A stretch of DNA of 64,000 nt from Cordia subcordata. Its lineage: Eukaryota; Streptophyta; Magnoliopsida; Boraginales; Cordiaceae. This document shows positions 48,801 to 59,874 of this stretch, piece after piece (position 1 is the first letter of the stretch; every line of letters starts with the position of its first letter). The stretch covers positions 10,248,001 to 10,312,000 of the forward strand of contig JAPTOF010000008.1 of the NCBI GenBank assembly GCA_028554755.1, written 5' to 3'. Under the pieces are notes generated by a model. The model had not been told where the DNA came from and did not search any database. It worked only from the letters and a program-made list of their open reading frames with translations. The position numbers and the translations under genes are program-made.

Positions 48801-51800
48801 AATTTAGCTCAAGACCATTCAACTTCATGATGATAACAAATGCCAGTGAAAAGTTAGAACCAGCTAGAACAGTTTCACTTACAGTGATTTGGTTGAAACT
48901 CCGGTTTACAGCAACTTTTACCATCTTTCTCCAAACATCACAGTCAACCAGAGCATCAGTTGTTATAACCTGAAAAATTGGACAGTGAAAATGGAGCGAC
49001 AATATCATCCAGAATTGCAAGTGGCATATCAACAAAGAGACATACACCAAGCATTGTTGCCATGTTAGGGTGGATCATACCAGAACCTTTTGCCATTCCC
49101 CCAACTCTTACACGAGTCCTTCCAACCTAAAGAAATATTATATTCAGAGAAAATAAATAAACATATTAGCAGATATCTCTGTAAAAAGTCAGATGGAATT
49201 AGGATATAGGAACTGGGTTTCACAACTGAGCAGGCATTTTTAGGGGCGAAGCTTTAGGTTTCCACTCAAATAGTCAAGAAAGGCCTACATGCTTTTGAAA
49301 GTAGATTTATCCAATACTCGCGGAGGCGTTACAATTTCTGAGCATCTCTAAATGCATCAAATCACTATTCTAGATATGGACAAGGGAACCAACAGGTAAG
49401 ACAGGACAAAAATGAGTACTTGAATAAGCTACCATCAAACACACCCACCAACTAATAGGTATGCTTGCATTTAAAACTTCCGCATGAGAGGCATGACATT
49501 CTTTCTCCTATAGTTGCTTCAAGATGAAGGAATTTTAAGATAACATAGAGAAGTGTAGACACCATTTTAGCCAAATGAGAGATAGACAATGAAAATGATC
49601 TAACTTCTTATCCAATTACCCAGCCAGAGAATAAAAATGGAAGGAAACATTCAATATAATCCTGTATAAAATGCGAGCAATCTCACTGGCAACATTTCTT
49701 TAAATACATTTTTCTTATATTCCTAATTTTACTGATTGCCAGAGTGAAGATAAAACCATCATGTTGGTCCACAGAATATGTATGCCGTGACACCATGAAT
49801 ACCACCTATAGACAATGAGTTACGATGTGCATATAAGTGCCATCCAAATCGCAGGCCAAGAATATAAACACCACCTACCAAGACTATGGTCAGAAATGGA
49901 AGTATTGAGGCACATTTATTACTCTGGAAGATGCTTATACCTCAGACTCAATTGCTACACTCTTGCTAACAAGGTCTGTGGTCGTTATTGCCACAGCAGC
50001 TGAATCTGCCCTGTAAAAATACAAATTCTTTCATGGTTCATGTCATGACTACCAAGGGACTGGCAAGACAAATATTACAGTCAAATGTAAAGTAGAAAAC
50101 CAACCACCAAATATCAGTTGAAAAGAATATAAAATGGTAGGAGCATAAAGGCGTGTAACAGTTACTGCTAAAGCTGATCTACCGAAAAGAAAACTATTGA
50201 AACATGATGGGATAGCATGAATGAAGAATTAAGACAATGATTTGATTTTCACTACAATTTTTTTTTTATCACAGGTCATGCATGCAAGAGAATTACCAAA
50301 AGCGCCAAAAGAAAAGGAAGAAGAAAAGATGACCTACAGAACTGATTTTTTATGCTACTTGTGGATCTTTTTCTTTTCTCAAAGAAAGCTTCCTTCCTCT
50401 TTTAGTCCATTTTGAAGCTTCTATTTATGTCAATAAGAAGAATGAGAAAATTCTACTCGTTTAATGTACTTTATGAGAAAGTACAGATGTGCTTGGAAAA
50501 ATTACCCTTCAATGGTTGATGACAGGCAATTAACTAATTTTGGAAGCGAAGAGAGAAGAGCTTCCTGCAGATGATGTTCATGAATCAAATATTTAGTAAT
50601 TTTGAAGAAGATGGAAAAAAAGCTGCATGAATGCCTGATAGAAGAAAGTTGGCTTAGTCACGATTGCTTTCTTCAAACTTGAAAGAAAATACACCTAGGG
50701 TTGAATTTGTAATAAACTGGACACTAGTGCCATTGTGCCTAATCACCTTTTTAATCCGTTGACCGATTACTCCAGTGGATTCAATCAATACCTCCTCAGG
50801 CTTTAATTGGAGTAACTGCGGAAGTTATTACTGCCATTAGAAGATCACAAGTAGTTCATCGAAGGGATTAAAATGCTAGAAATTGCATACCTCAGCAAGG
50901 GCATTTGAACAATCTAAGACATCCTGATAACCTGCATCACCCTGAAACCATAGTAAAGTCAGTTTACATGTAACATCCAGGAGTATGTCAGAACCCAAGC
51001 ATATATTTTTATGAAGCCTTATTGCAATCACAGCTGCAGTACTGAAGTCAAAAGATGAAAATCTCCACATCTCACACCATTTGGAGCGAAAGAAACTAAT
51101 ATACCAAAAAGCAGATGCAACAAATCTACCTTCTCAACTGGGACAAAGAAGAAGGAAAGAAAAACTCACTGTCGCTGCATTTGCTTGACCAGCATTTATT
51201 AATACCGCACGAGCCTGAATTTTGAATTTAAAACCATTAGACTTCATTCAAAGACATAAATCTATGAAAGATAATTAGTTTATCAACTGCATGATAACAA
51301 GCTTCTCTATGGAGCAAAAATCAAGGATCTTAAATTTCCAATAAATTGATAGGTTCACCAAGAAAACAAAATCACAATTCTGATTAGCTCTTATTAAGTT
51401 GAGGGTCCAGTAGTAGCAGGAGTTGTAATAAAGAATTTAGTCAAAAAAGTGGAGGAGGTAGGCAACCTGCCTTAGACCTTGTGAGCATAGGATGAAGAGA
51501 GGGAGGTGCAAGAGTAGAGAAGGAAAAAGATAAGGGATCAGTGTCAGGTGGGACAACTTATGCAGAAGGAAAGGAGCTAGGGGAACGGAGAGTAGGAGAG
51601 GTAGGAGCACTAGGACAGTTTCTTGATCTTCTCGTGTTGTATAAGCTCTGTCAATGATTGTCAAGTTCTACAATCAGAGCATTCTTTTCTCTTATCTAAT
51701 TAATTGCTCCCTTCATTTGAGCATAACAATTGGTTTAAGACAAAATCCCCCATGATGATACTAGCAAGATAAACATGCAGGATACATCGAAACTGCTCAA

Positions 51801-54380
51801 TTTATACACCACATATCATCACATAGAATGTTATATTTGTGAAGCAACACATTGAACATCTAACTTTAGTTGCAAATGCCAAAAGATACAGCCATTAGAC
51901 AAATTGTCAACTGTTATTGTGCAAAAAAGGCCCAAAAGGCAGCAACAATACAATCTCATAGTGCAGTAAGCCATTGCTCAGTCTTATTCATCAAATTGAA
52001 AATTTCAGGTGGCAAATGAAAAGGGAAATTAGAGAATTAGCTATGCCCATAGAAAAGGGACTTGGAGGTTCTTTTGCTCAATGCTGACATAAATAATAAG
52101 GGTTTTGCACTGTGTCAAGCTTAAGTTTAAGCTTTTGCAATATTAAGAAGCTTCTATCATAGTCCAGATCATGCTCTTCCATACCGTGGTTGACTGATCT
52201 AGCGCTCTCTTGCAGTATACAACAGGTGCAGCTGCAACAACATTGGTAGTGAATGCTCCTGGATACACAGATGTAATTTCTGTAAGTACATTGCTAAAAC
52301 TAATTTATCACAAGCAGTTATACTACAACAGCACTAAGCAGGAAGCCATGAAAATCCAAATGGAAAGAAGAAACAGCAATCATGAGCAACATGGACATGG
52401 ATGTAATATAGTGTGATGGTACTTTCTACAGAGCAAAGGCAGAAGGTAACCTGCAGCAATGGCATCCATATCACAAGTGACTAGTGCAAGATCAGGCTTT
52501 TCTCCTACTGCACGCAGTCCACCATACAAGCCTGCAGCTTTGAAACCTTTTGCAGCAGTGACTCCACCTGGTATCTGCAGACATCCATTGAGTTGGCAAG
52601 GGCCAAGAAAAAACATAGACAGGAGAATATCGAGTTTTCATATGTTTGACATTGAGTACAATTGTAATTCTTGAATTCTGTTGCTACAAATTACCATAAT
52701 AGTATCATTTTCCACTACATATATGACCATTCTAACGGAAATAACTATATGTAAACACTTAACATCAAATCTCAGTTTGAACAAAACTTGAAAACCTAAA
52801 TCCAAACTTAAATTGACATCGTAAAATCCTATATATCTTTGTTAATTGAAATTATTACAGCAGCCGTTGCTGGGCCTGGAGTTTATTTTCTTTGATCTCT
52901 TTGATTGAAGAAGGCACTGAAGTCAACATTTGACTCTAATTAAAAACTAGAGAGAGAAGTAGAGAAGTGGAAAGGATCATTCTGTTATTTCTGTTATATC
53001 AAATGATACAATTGTATGCAGTATTTATAGTAGTTGACCAGCTGTTAAATATTTTCTTAACTAAGAGGGTGTCTGGCTAAGCTTATAAGCTGGTCAACCC
53101 AGCTTATAAGCCAAAAAGGACAATATATATGTTTAGATAACTAGTTTATAAGCACTTTTGCTAGCTTATAAGTTGGGAGAAAAAAAGCAGCAAATAGCAA
53201 CTTATTTTTTGGCAGCTTATAAGCACTTGGTCAAACTAGCAAAAAAGATAATATTACCCTTAAATAGTTTTGTCACATTAATTATTGACATGTCCTTTTT
53301 AGTTATTTTAACTACTCTTGCTACTTATAAGCACTTATTTACCAAACATGTCAATAGGTTAAAAGCACATATTATCTAAACACATCTCAACTTGCTTATA
53401 AACGGCTTTTTGCTTATAAGCACTTAAAATAAGCTTAGTCAAACAGGCTCTAACTTAACAGGCTGGCACTAACTATATTTAATACTGCAAGTAGTACATA
53501 ACAAAAGTACAATATCTACTAATACAAAGCTTCCCCTTATCATTAGTAACATGCAAAAGGTATACCTGTTTTGGCACGTAACATTGCGAAACATATAACA
53601 GTTTCCACTTTATAGTTAACATCTAAAAAGCTTTCTTTCTAATGCCACTCATTGGATGATGAATACTACAAATAAGTATCTTTCTAATGAGTAGCAAAAT
53701 CAAGTCGACCCTCAAAAAGGAACCAGATCATTCCTTTATCGCAGCAATACGAGCATGAAACATTAACCTTTTACTATAGATCGATTCTTTTGGATTTACA
53801 TAAGGACATGTCTATATGCATGGAATTCCCCACTTGCATCCGATATTGATCAAATTAAAAATGTGGAACTAATATGGTCATATAACTTCCATAGTCAAAA
53901 CATAATGAGCTATATCCATTACAGCACTGCATAATTAGATAAAGCCACAAAGTGATTAATCAGGGTATAGACAAATAACACGAGTTGCCCACCTGCTGCC
54001 ATGGCCCTTCGGGCAATAAAATTGGAGCTGCCGATATGTAATTTGACACCTCTTTCACAACTGATGTAGCTGCAAATACTCTAAAGCTCATTTTTCTAGG
54101 ACGAAACTGCTCAAAATTGAGAATAACAATATTTTCAGAACATTTAAGTTCACAGTTTTCTTTTACACTGAACAAAATCGAAAAAGCTTAAACACGATTT
54201 TTTTTTTAGCAATTGATAGCTAATAATTGTCTTCTTCTGTCACGATTTTAGCGAGCAATTTACAGGGGAAGAAAATTACAATTCATGTTAAAATCTTTTT
54301 TTATTTTAAAATTGAATACTAACCTTTGGTTCATTTGATTGAAATCTGATGAAAGTGTAGTGAGGAGCGAGTAGAGCCAT
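39844..54380 (-). CDS. ARGJ: arginine biosynthesis bifunctional protein ArgJ, chloroplast
   Basis: ArgJ moves the acetyl group from N-acetylornithine to glutamate and can also acetylate glutamate from acetyl-CoA, in plastid arginine synthesis. Seventeen exons run from 54380: 54380-54324, 54106-53993, 52574-52451, 52258-52185, 51214-51170, 50941-50891, 50815-50747, 50564-50506, 50010-49941, 49126-49046, 48969-48883, 47443-47321, 46726-46664, 41863-41786, 41299-41154, 40653-40583 and 39926-39844. They encode 464 aa. Conserved parts are [42 protein letters not shown] (autoproteolysis between Ala244 and Thr245 is the family mechanism), [20 protein letters not shown] and the C-terminus [18 protein letters not shown]. 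The first 50 or so residues are a probable transit peptide. Exon 2 could start 3 nt earlier. The donor after exon 13 is weak (GAG/GTTCAA) and opens a 4.8 kb intron that contains a copia element. Confidence 0.95.
41423..41587. mobile_element. small solo-LTR-like element in ArgJ intron 14
   Basis: The segment begins TGTTGGTTAG and ends CCTAACA, inverted LTR-style ends. Inside are CTCCTACATCGGAAAAG and a TATAAATAG box, features seen in short plant LTRs and TRIM elements. It is 165 bp. No matching 5 bp target duplication was found, so it may be a fragment. Confidence 0.45.
42178..44300 (-). pseudogene. copia pol remnant (integrase end, RT, RNase H)
   Basis: In order on the - strand: a piece of the integrase C-terminal region ([11 protein letters not shown] ... 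[10 protein letters not shown], about 44175-44270); an RT segment with [15 protein letters not shown] (43491-43060); a segment containing YYFLGIE (43035-42607); and RNase H with [10 protein letters not shown] and [10 protein letters not shown] (42537-42178). The RT motif near 43130 reads VYVDIIIT: one of the two catalytic aspartates is absent. Several frame breaks occur. It is inactive. Confidence 0.85.
44331..45229 (-). pseudogene. copia gag remnant
   Basis: The - strand frame starts [13 protein letters not shown] at 45229 and includes [19 protein letters not shown], a typical copia gag N-terminus. After breaks it resumes at 44657 with a glycine/arginine-rich stretch and a zinc knuckle [14 protein letters not shown] (about 44352-44393). 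Frameshifts separate the two parts, so no intact Gag is made. Confidence 0.8.
47813..48625. mobile_element. MITE-like element in ArgJ intron 11
   Basis: The left end GGCCCATTTGGTATGCTGGA is inverted at the right as CCCAATATACCAAACCACCC. GGAATAGTTATTCC-like and GAATAGAATTC palindromic motifs occur near the ends. It is about 810 bp, strongly AT-rich in the middle, and non-coding. Confidence 0.6.
52880..53546 (-). mobile_element. LTR-like sequence interrupted by a MITE, ArgJ intron 2
   Basis: On the - strand the sequence opens TGATAAGGGGAAGCTTTG at 53546, like the TGATAAGG start of the copia LTR at 36681. After the inserted MITE it continues with a TATA-like CTATAAATACTGCAT. The far boundary and target duplication could not be fixed. 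It is probably a solo LTR or fragment. Confidence 0.35.
53069..53454. mobile_element. MITE family A copy
   Basis: The left end GTGTCTGGCTAAGCTTATAA is inverted at the right as AAGCTTAGTCAAACAGGCTC. Interior motifs are GCTTATAAGC and AGTGCTTATAAG. The flanks TTAACTAA and TAACTTAA are similar but not identical. About 385 bp. It sits inside the LTR-like sequence of ArgJ intron 2, so it is the younger of the two. Confidence 0.7.
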
Positions 54381-54443
54381 ATGCAAATGCAAGTTTTCCT
54401 TACGGGAATCAAAATTGAATTGTTTAGAAAACAAACTTAAAAT

Positions 54444-54456
54444 TTAGGGTTTAGGG
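54444..54456 (-). promoter_or_regulatory. telo-box-like motif upstream of ArgJ
   Basis: On the - strand the sequence reads AACCCTAAACCCTAA, two overlapping plant telo-box units (AAACCCTAA type), about 65-75 bp upstream of the ArgJ start codon. Telo-boxes near the start site are typical of growth- and translation-linked plant genes. Function here is inferred. Confidence 0.5.
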
Positions 54457-54499
54457 TTCCAGAGGGTGCTTGCTTGTTTTTGGCGTATAAGAAAAGGGT

Positions 54500-54709
54500 A
54501 AGTTTGGATCGGTTTCTTTCAAAAGTTTTTTTTTAACAAATTTTTAAAAATAATTTTTGAGAAGTTAAAAGTTTTAGTTTTTAAAAAAAATTATATTAAA
54601 ATTTTTTTAGAATTTTATTTTTTTTAAATTAAATTAAATAATTATTGTAAATTTAATGTAATATTTTTAAAAAAATATTTTTTTGAAAAAAATTAATTCA
54701 AACAAATCT
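54500..54709. mobile_element. MITE family B copy upstream of ArgJ
   Basis: The left end AGTTTGGATCGGTTTCTTTC is inverted at the right as AATTAATTCAAACAAATC. The interior is T/A-rich with AAAAGTT motifs. It is about 210 bp and lies 120 bp upstream of the ArgJ start, so it borders or forms part of the promoter. Confidence 0.45.
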
Positions 54710-55723
54710 TCAATAATAATAAGTAGGTGGGAGAGTTTTTTTTTTAAGTATTTATAAGTCGCTAATTAAGCAAAGCCAAACACCCTCTTATGTTACATAA
54801 GCAGTCAAAGGAGTGGTCAACTGGCTATTTTCCGATTAGACACTAGATGCTTTTGAAAGGTGGAGTTGAAACTATAGTTTTTTTTTTTCCCACTAAAAAA
54901 TGAGACTGCCTCGATTAAGATTTCATAAATCTAATAGAAATAACTTCTTTCAAATTATAACCCATCTTTAAGATGATTGAGGGTTCTTTTAATTGGTGAC
55001 TTTCAAATAAGATAAATAAATTATGATTCGCCATTCAATTGACACAGTATTGGCTATCTTGGAATGACAACTTTTGAAAAATGAGATAAAGACATTTGTT
55101 CGTTATATGCTCATGGGCATTTTGAATCAACGTTTGCTAGTTAAAGAAAGTTTTTCTAATCTCGCTCAAGAGGGAAATGATGGGTACTAAAAGTTGTGAA
55201 AAGAATCATAAAGCATTAAAACATTTGTGTTTCTTTTTGATGGAATTCAAGAAGTAAAAGAAAATAAAAAATAATTTTATATGTAAGTTTAAATATTTAC
55301 TTTTAGTAATAAGTATCATAACAGAAAGTCATTTAGGATTTAAACTAAACCATATTTATGAAAAAACAAACAAATGTGTACATTAATCAGATAATTATGG
55401 ACTTAAACTTTCACTTGGTTCCAGTTTATTGAAGACCCTCCGATGCCACTAAAAATTGTTTTGAAAGATGATTATAGGAAAAATTTTCCTTTAAATTAGT
55501 GTTTATGTAATTAGGTAGTCTCTTTTTGCAGAGAGAGGGAGGGAGTTATCTTGAAATTTTATAATGGTATCTGTTTTTTTTTTCTTTTTTCCAAGTGTTA
55601 GTGGAAAAGTGAATATGACAACAATAGGTACAGCAAAAAGCTTGAAAAAAACAGTCATGTCTTTTGAATTTTTTAATGTGCTTTCAACTCAAAAATAAAA
55701 AGTGGTAGAGTACATTGATGATT
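54710..55723. other. AT-rich spacer
   Basis: No gene or clear element supported. It contains a short GAGCAACACCC-poor, AT-rich sequence and possible MITE debris (GCCAAACACCCTCTTATG near 54774). Confidence 0.4.
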
Positions 55724-56168
55724 GACCCTGTGTTTGGATTCAAGAGAGAGAGAGTTTAATAAAAAAAAAAAGGAAAGAATGGGATGATAAAGAAAATTAG
55801 AGAAAATAATTAATTCTTGTTTGAATTAAAAAATTTGTGAAAAAAAAAATTTATAAAGGATTATAATTTTCTCTTATTTGGATTGAAAAAAAATAAAAGG
55901 TAGGAATAAATTTTATATTTAAATAGATTTTATTATTTTTATGTTTAAATATAAAATAAATGATAGAAAAGTCATTATAATAAAAAAAAAAATCATCTCC
56001 CTCCATTTCCTCCCAATTTGAGAAAATCAATATTAAAGGAAATGAAAGAACTGGTCCAATCCCTTCTTCACCATATCTTTTCAAATCCTTTCTATCTAAA
56101 CAAGAGAAAGAATTTATAAATCCTTTCTAATCCATTTCCTTCCCCCCCCCCCCCATCCAAACACAGCA
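55724..56168. mobile_element. MITE-like element with CTGTGTTTGGAT ends
   Basis: The left end CCCTGTGTTTGGATTCAAG is inverted at the right as CCCCATCCAAACACAGCAT. A poly-C run of about 13 sits next to the right end and a GA run next to the left. The 77-codon open frame inside is low-complexity. Confidence 0.55.
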
Positions 56169-56624
56169 TAAAAGAAACACAGACATTCAAACAAAAATTT
56201 TGACACATAAAATCAATCGGGAAACACTTCAAATCATCACCTCCAAACAACCACCCAACTCATCTTGGTCGTTAGATTTTTTTGGCCCAGGTCAAGGGCT
56301 GATATTCATTGATGGTTTTAATAGTTTTTTTATGTTAATAAATCGAAATTCCTAATATGCCCTTACATGCAAATTACCACTATAGCCTTTTCGTCATTTC
56401 CCATAAATCCTCTCTCACCTGCAACGTTATTTACCTGATGGAATTTTTTTATTTTTATTTTTTGTTCTTTTGGGTATTAGTTAACTTTTATCTTGTTTTT
56501 CTTCCATCTTGGCTAGTATAGTTTTGGTCTTCAACTCCATCATTTCTTATAAATCCTCTCTCTCCTACCCTTGAAGAAGAAGCACGTGGAAGAACAAATA
56601 CAAGAAGAAGCACCAAAACTATTA

Positions 56625-56930
56625 TATATGGTGGTTGTGAAGGGGAGGTGGGTGTTGGTAGAATAGTGACGGTGAAGGGGGTGGTGGTGGAATGATGATG
56701 GTGAAGGGGGTGGTGGGAGATGATCTTTATAAGTTTTTTTTTTTTTTTAAAGCATATAACATACAAATAAAAATACAAGAATGGTGATGGTGAACACGGG
56801 TGGTGGTGGAATGGTGATGGTGAACACGGGTGGTGATGGAATGGTGACGGTGAAGGGGGGTGGTGGGAGATCTTTTTGTTATTTTTTTATTATTATTATT
56901 ATTTTAGTTTAAAAAGCATATAACATATTA
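56625..56930. repeat. GGTGGTG-rich degenerate minisatellite
   Basis: A roughly 30 bp unit of the form GAATGGTGATGGTGAACACG + GGTGGTGRTG repeats from 56780 to about 56870. Earlier units (56625-56725) carry GGTGAAGGGGGTGGT instead. The flanking block containing AAAGCATATAACATA is also duplicated (about 56750 and 56925), so a larger segment was duplicated. It is G-rich on one strand in an otherwise AT-rich spacer. Confidence 0.7.
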
Positions 56931-57930
56931 TTGAAGATAACAAATAAAAATATAAAAATGTTTATAGATTAATTGCTAAGATATATATACTTTTATTTGA
57001 AGGTTGAGGATGCGAAACTTTTCTCCAACAAAAGTTTTGTAAAATGGAAAGAGAAGAACAAATAAAATTATTCAAAATACATGTTCTGTAATATATGTTA
57101 AAATAAATAATTTCAATTTAAGTTAAAATAATTAATTTTTTAGACAAAATGGGTATAATTATTTAGACAAAATGGGTTTATTTTTTTGTAAAATGAAAAG
57201 AGAAGGACAACTAAAATTTATTCAAATAACGTGTTATATGTTAAAAATAATTAGATTTAATTTATGCAAAAATAACGCATATCATATTTATCTTTAGAAA
57301 CCAGATTTATCTTTAGGGACCATAAAATAAATATGAGTGCATATAGTGATTATCTTTAAAAACCATGAGAGTTATAAGTGGGTAGGGTGCTTATTTTCAA
57401 GGACTATAAGGTAGTGACTAGTACATGGAAATGACAAGGAAATCAAATGACATTTTTGATTGGATTTTAATTCCTATGATTAGTATAAAATGATGAGTTT
57501 GGAAATCTTATAAAATAATGAGTTTGGGAATCTTATTCGAATCGAACGTGCTAGTAGCCATTCTTGACAAAACACATGAAAATGACTGCTAGTCAAAATG
57601 AGATTTTTTTTTGTTGAAGGGTTAAAATATCTTTCCAAAAATTAACAATTACCATTTATGTCAAAAATAAAATTATAAATAGAAAATAAAACTAAAAATG
57701 AAAAATAAAAAATAAGATAGAAAAAATTAAAAACAGAAAATAGAAATATAAAATCATATAAGTACAGCATAAAAATTTAAAATAGAAAATCAAAACAAAA
57801 ATTTTTAAAAGAAAAATATAAAATATAAAATAAAAAGTAGAAATAGAAATAGAAAATCCACATAAAATAAAAAAATGAAAATGAAAATATTAAATTAAAA
57901 TTAAAAATGAAATAAAATAAAAACAAAATT
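56931..57930. other. low-complexity A-rich spacer
   Basis: Strongly A/T-rich, with runs of AAAATA, AAATAGAAAT and AAAATAAAA between 57660 and 57930. The phrase TTAGACAAAATGGGT repeats at about 57141 and 57161. No gene seen. Confidence 0.5.
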
Positions 57931-58370
57931 AATAAAAGTCAGCAAATTATATATGTTTATATATATATCTATATATATAGAGAGAGAGAGAGAGAGAAAG
58001 AAAGAGATTATCAATATTATCATTAGTATTTTACTAAAGTTATTAATATAGATATACTTTATATTAGTATTGATAGTATTTTGATTATATTTTGTATCAT
58101 GAATTTTATTACTATTCATTATCATCATCATCATCATTATTATTATTACTACTACTTTGGTCACTATTAATAAAAGTCAGCAAATTATATATGTTTATAT
58201 ATAGAGAGAGAGAGAGAGATTATTAATATTATCATTAGTATTTTACTAAAGTTATTAATATAGATATACCTTATATTAGTATTGATAGTATTTTGATTAT
58301 ATTTTGTATGATGAATTTTATTACTATTCATCATCATTATTATTATTACTACTATTTTGGTTACTATAGT
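57931..58370. repeat. two-copy tandem repeat, 238 bp unit
   Basis: The unit starts AATAAAAGTCAGCAAATTAT at 57931 and again at 58169. Each copy carries TATATA, a GA run, a conserved stretch with TTGATAGTATTTTGATTATA, and ATC/ATT trinucleotide runs near its end. The copies are very similar outside the microsatellites, so the duplication is recent. Confidence 0.9.
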
Positions 58371-58781
58371 GTATGTAATAATATATGTTTATATAAATAA
58401 TATTTAAAACTATACTAGTATACTAACTATCAAATATGGATTCAGAATAAATAATTAAATATCCATTCTTACTATCATTCATATATTATATCAAACATGG
58501 CATATTGATTAACAACGAGAAGAACAAGAAAGAGGTAATAATAATGATAATGACGAAGATGATGATGATGATGATGATGACAACAAGTAACAAATAATCA
58601 ATGGATAATTTTATTATTTTAACATTATGTATTCTTTTTAGAGATGATTATGAAGACAGTTATCATTATTATTGTTGTTATTATTGCTATTGTTATTGTT
58701 AGTAGGAGAAGTAGTACGGAGCAACATTGTTAGTGGTGCTGGTGATAATGGTTGTGGTAGAAATACTACTACTATTGCTAC

Positions 58782-59874
58782 TGTTGGAAAAATAGAATAA
58801 AGAAGTAGACGCACGAGTGCGAAATAAATAATACTCGAAAATAGTTATAATTTAGTGATGGAATACAGAATGAAGAAATATAAAAATAAATAAAATAAAC
58901 TTAGCCGAGGCTCATAAACAATATCCTTAAGGGATTTACGCCCCTTCTATCGGTGCTAAGAGTGTGGCATATCCCTCCTAAGATACAATGGCTATTACCT
59001 TCTTAGCGTACGGTAGCACTCCAACATAAGAAAAAATCGAACTAGTAGCAAATGAATCTCTCTAATTATGCTTTATATGCTAGAACTCTATGAGAAAATA
59101 AAATAGAAAGCTATGCTATGCTCTGTGTATTACTGTGTGTAGAACAAGACTACATGTCCGGTGCTGGTAAGGTCGGGACTGTGGTCCTCCGTCTCCGGTT
59201 TACCGGGGCAATAAGATCTCTGAGATTGACCAGCCAGCTGGGTTGGTTTGGCTATTCTTTTCTATTGAAACGGAGTCAGCTGTCTGTGCGAGTCATCTTC
59301 TTTTAGGCTCCACTAGACGATACAGTATTTTCATTCACTATTTATACCAGCAAGAGAGGTTAGGAATAAAAGCTAGGAAATTAGGACTCCTTTGAAACGC
59401 CCACTTATCCTGCTTGTAAAAGTTCCACTCAGCAGCAATAGCCAAAACCGTTTCCAGAATGTTCTCCAACGTACACAATCATAAAGTCGAGCGTTCAAAT
59501 AGATTTCACACGCTCTGTGTTCCTAGCCTAATAGGCCGGCCGTGTGCGCACCTGCGTGTAGTAGTTTTTATCATAATGCCCACTATGTATAGTTCCCTCA
59601 ATATACCTTGTTGGCCCAACCCATAAATGTTTATATATTTAAATTGAGCAAAAACTTCATAAACTTTATCCAAACTAAGTAACCAAACTTGTTGATTATA
59701 CAACTTTGATTGTTAATTTCTCATTCATCTTAAATCCGTTATTGACAAGTAAATATACCACGTTCATCTACTCAGGACGCGAATCATCACAGTACCAAGT
59801 ACCAAACAGTTCGACAAGCAGGACCCGGAGTCAATTGCAGCTTTGACTACTAAGTCAAAATTATATATTCAACA
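58782..59874. mobile_element. candidate solo LTR, 1.09 kb
   Basis: The segment starts TGTTGGAAAAATAG and ends ATATATTCAACA, with inverted TGTTGGAA/TTCAACA ends. The flanks GCTAC (58777-58781) and ACTAC (59875-59879) agree at 4 of 5 bases. It is GC-richer than the surroundings, with a TATA-like CTATTTATACC near 59339. No coding motif is present. Retroelement lineage is unknown. Confidence 0.6.
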
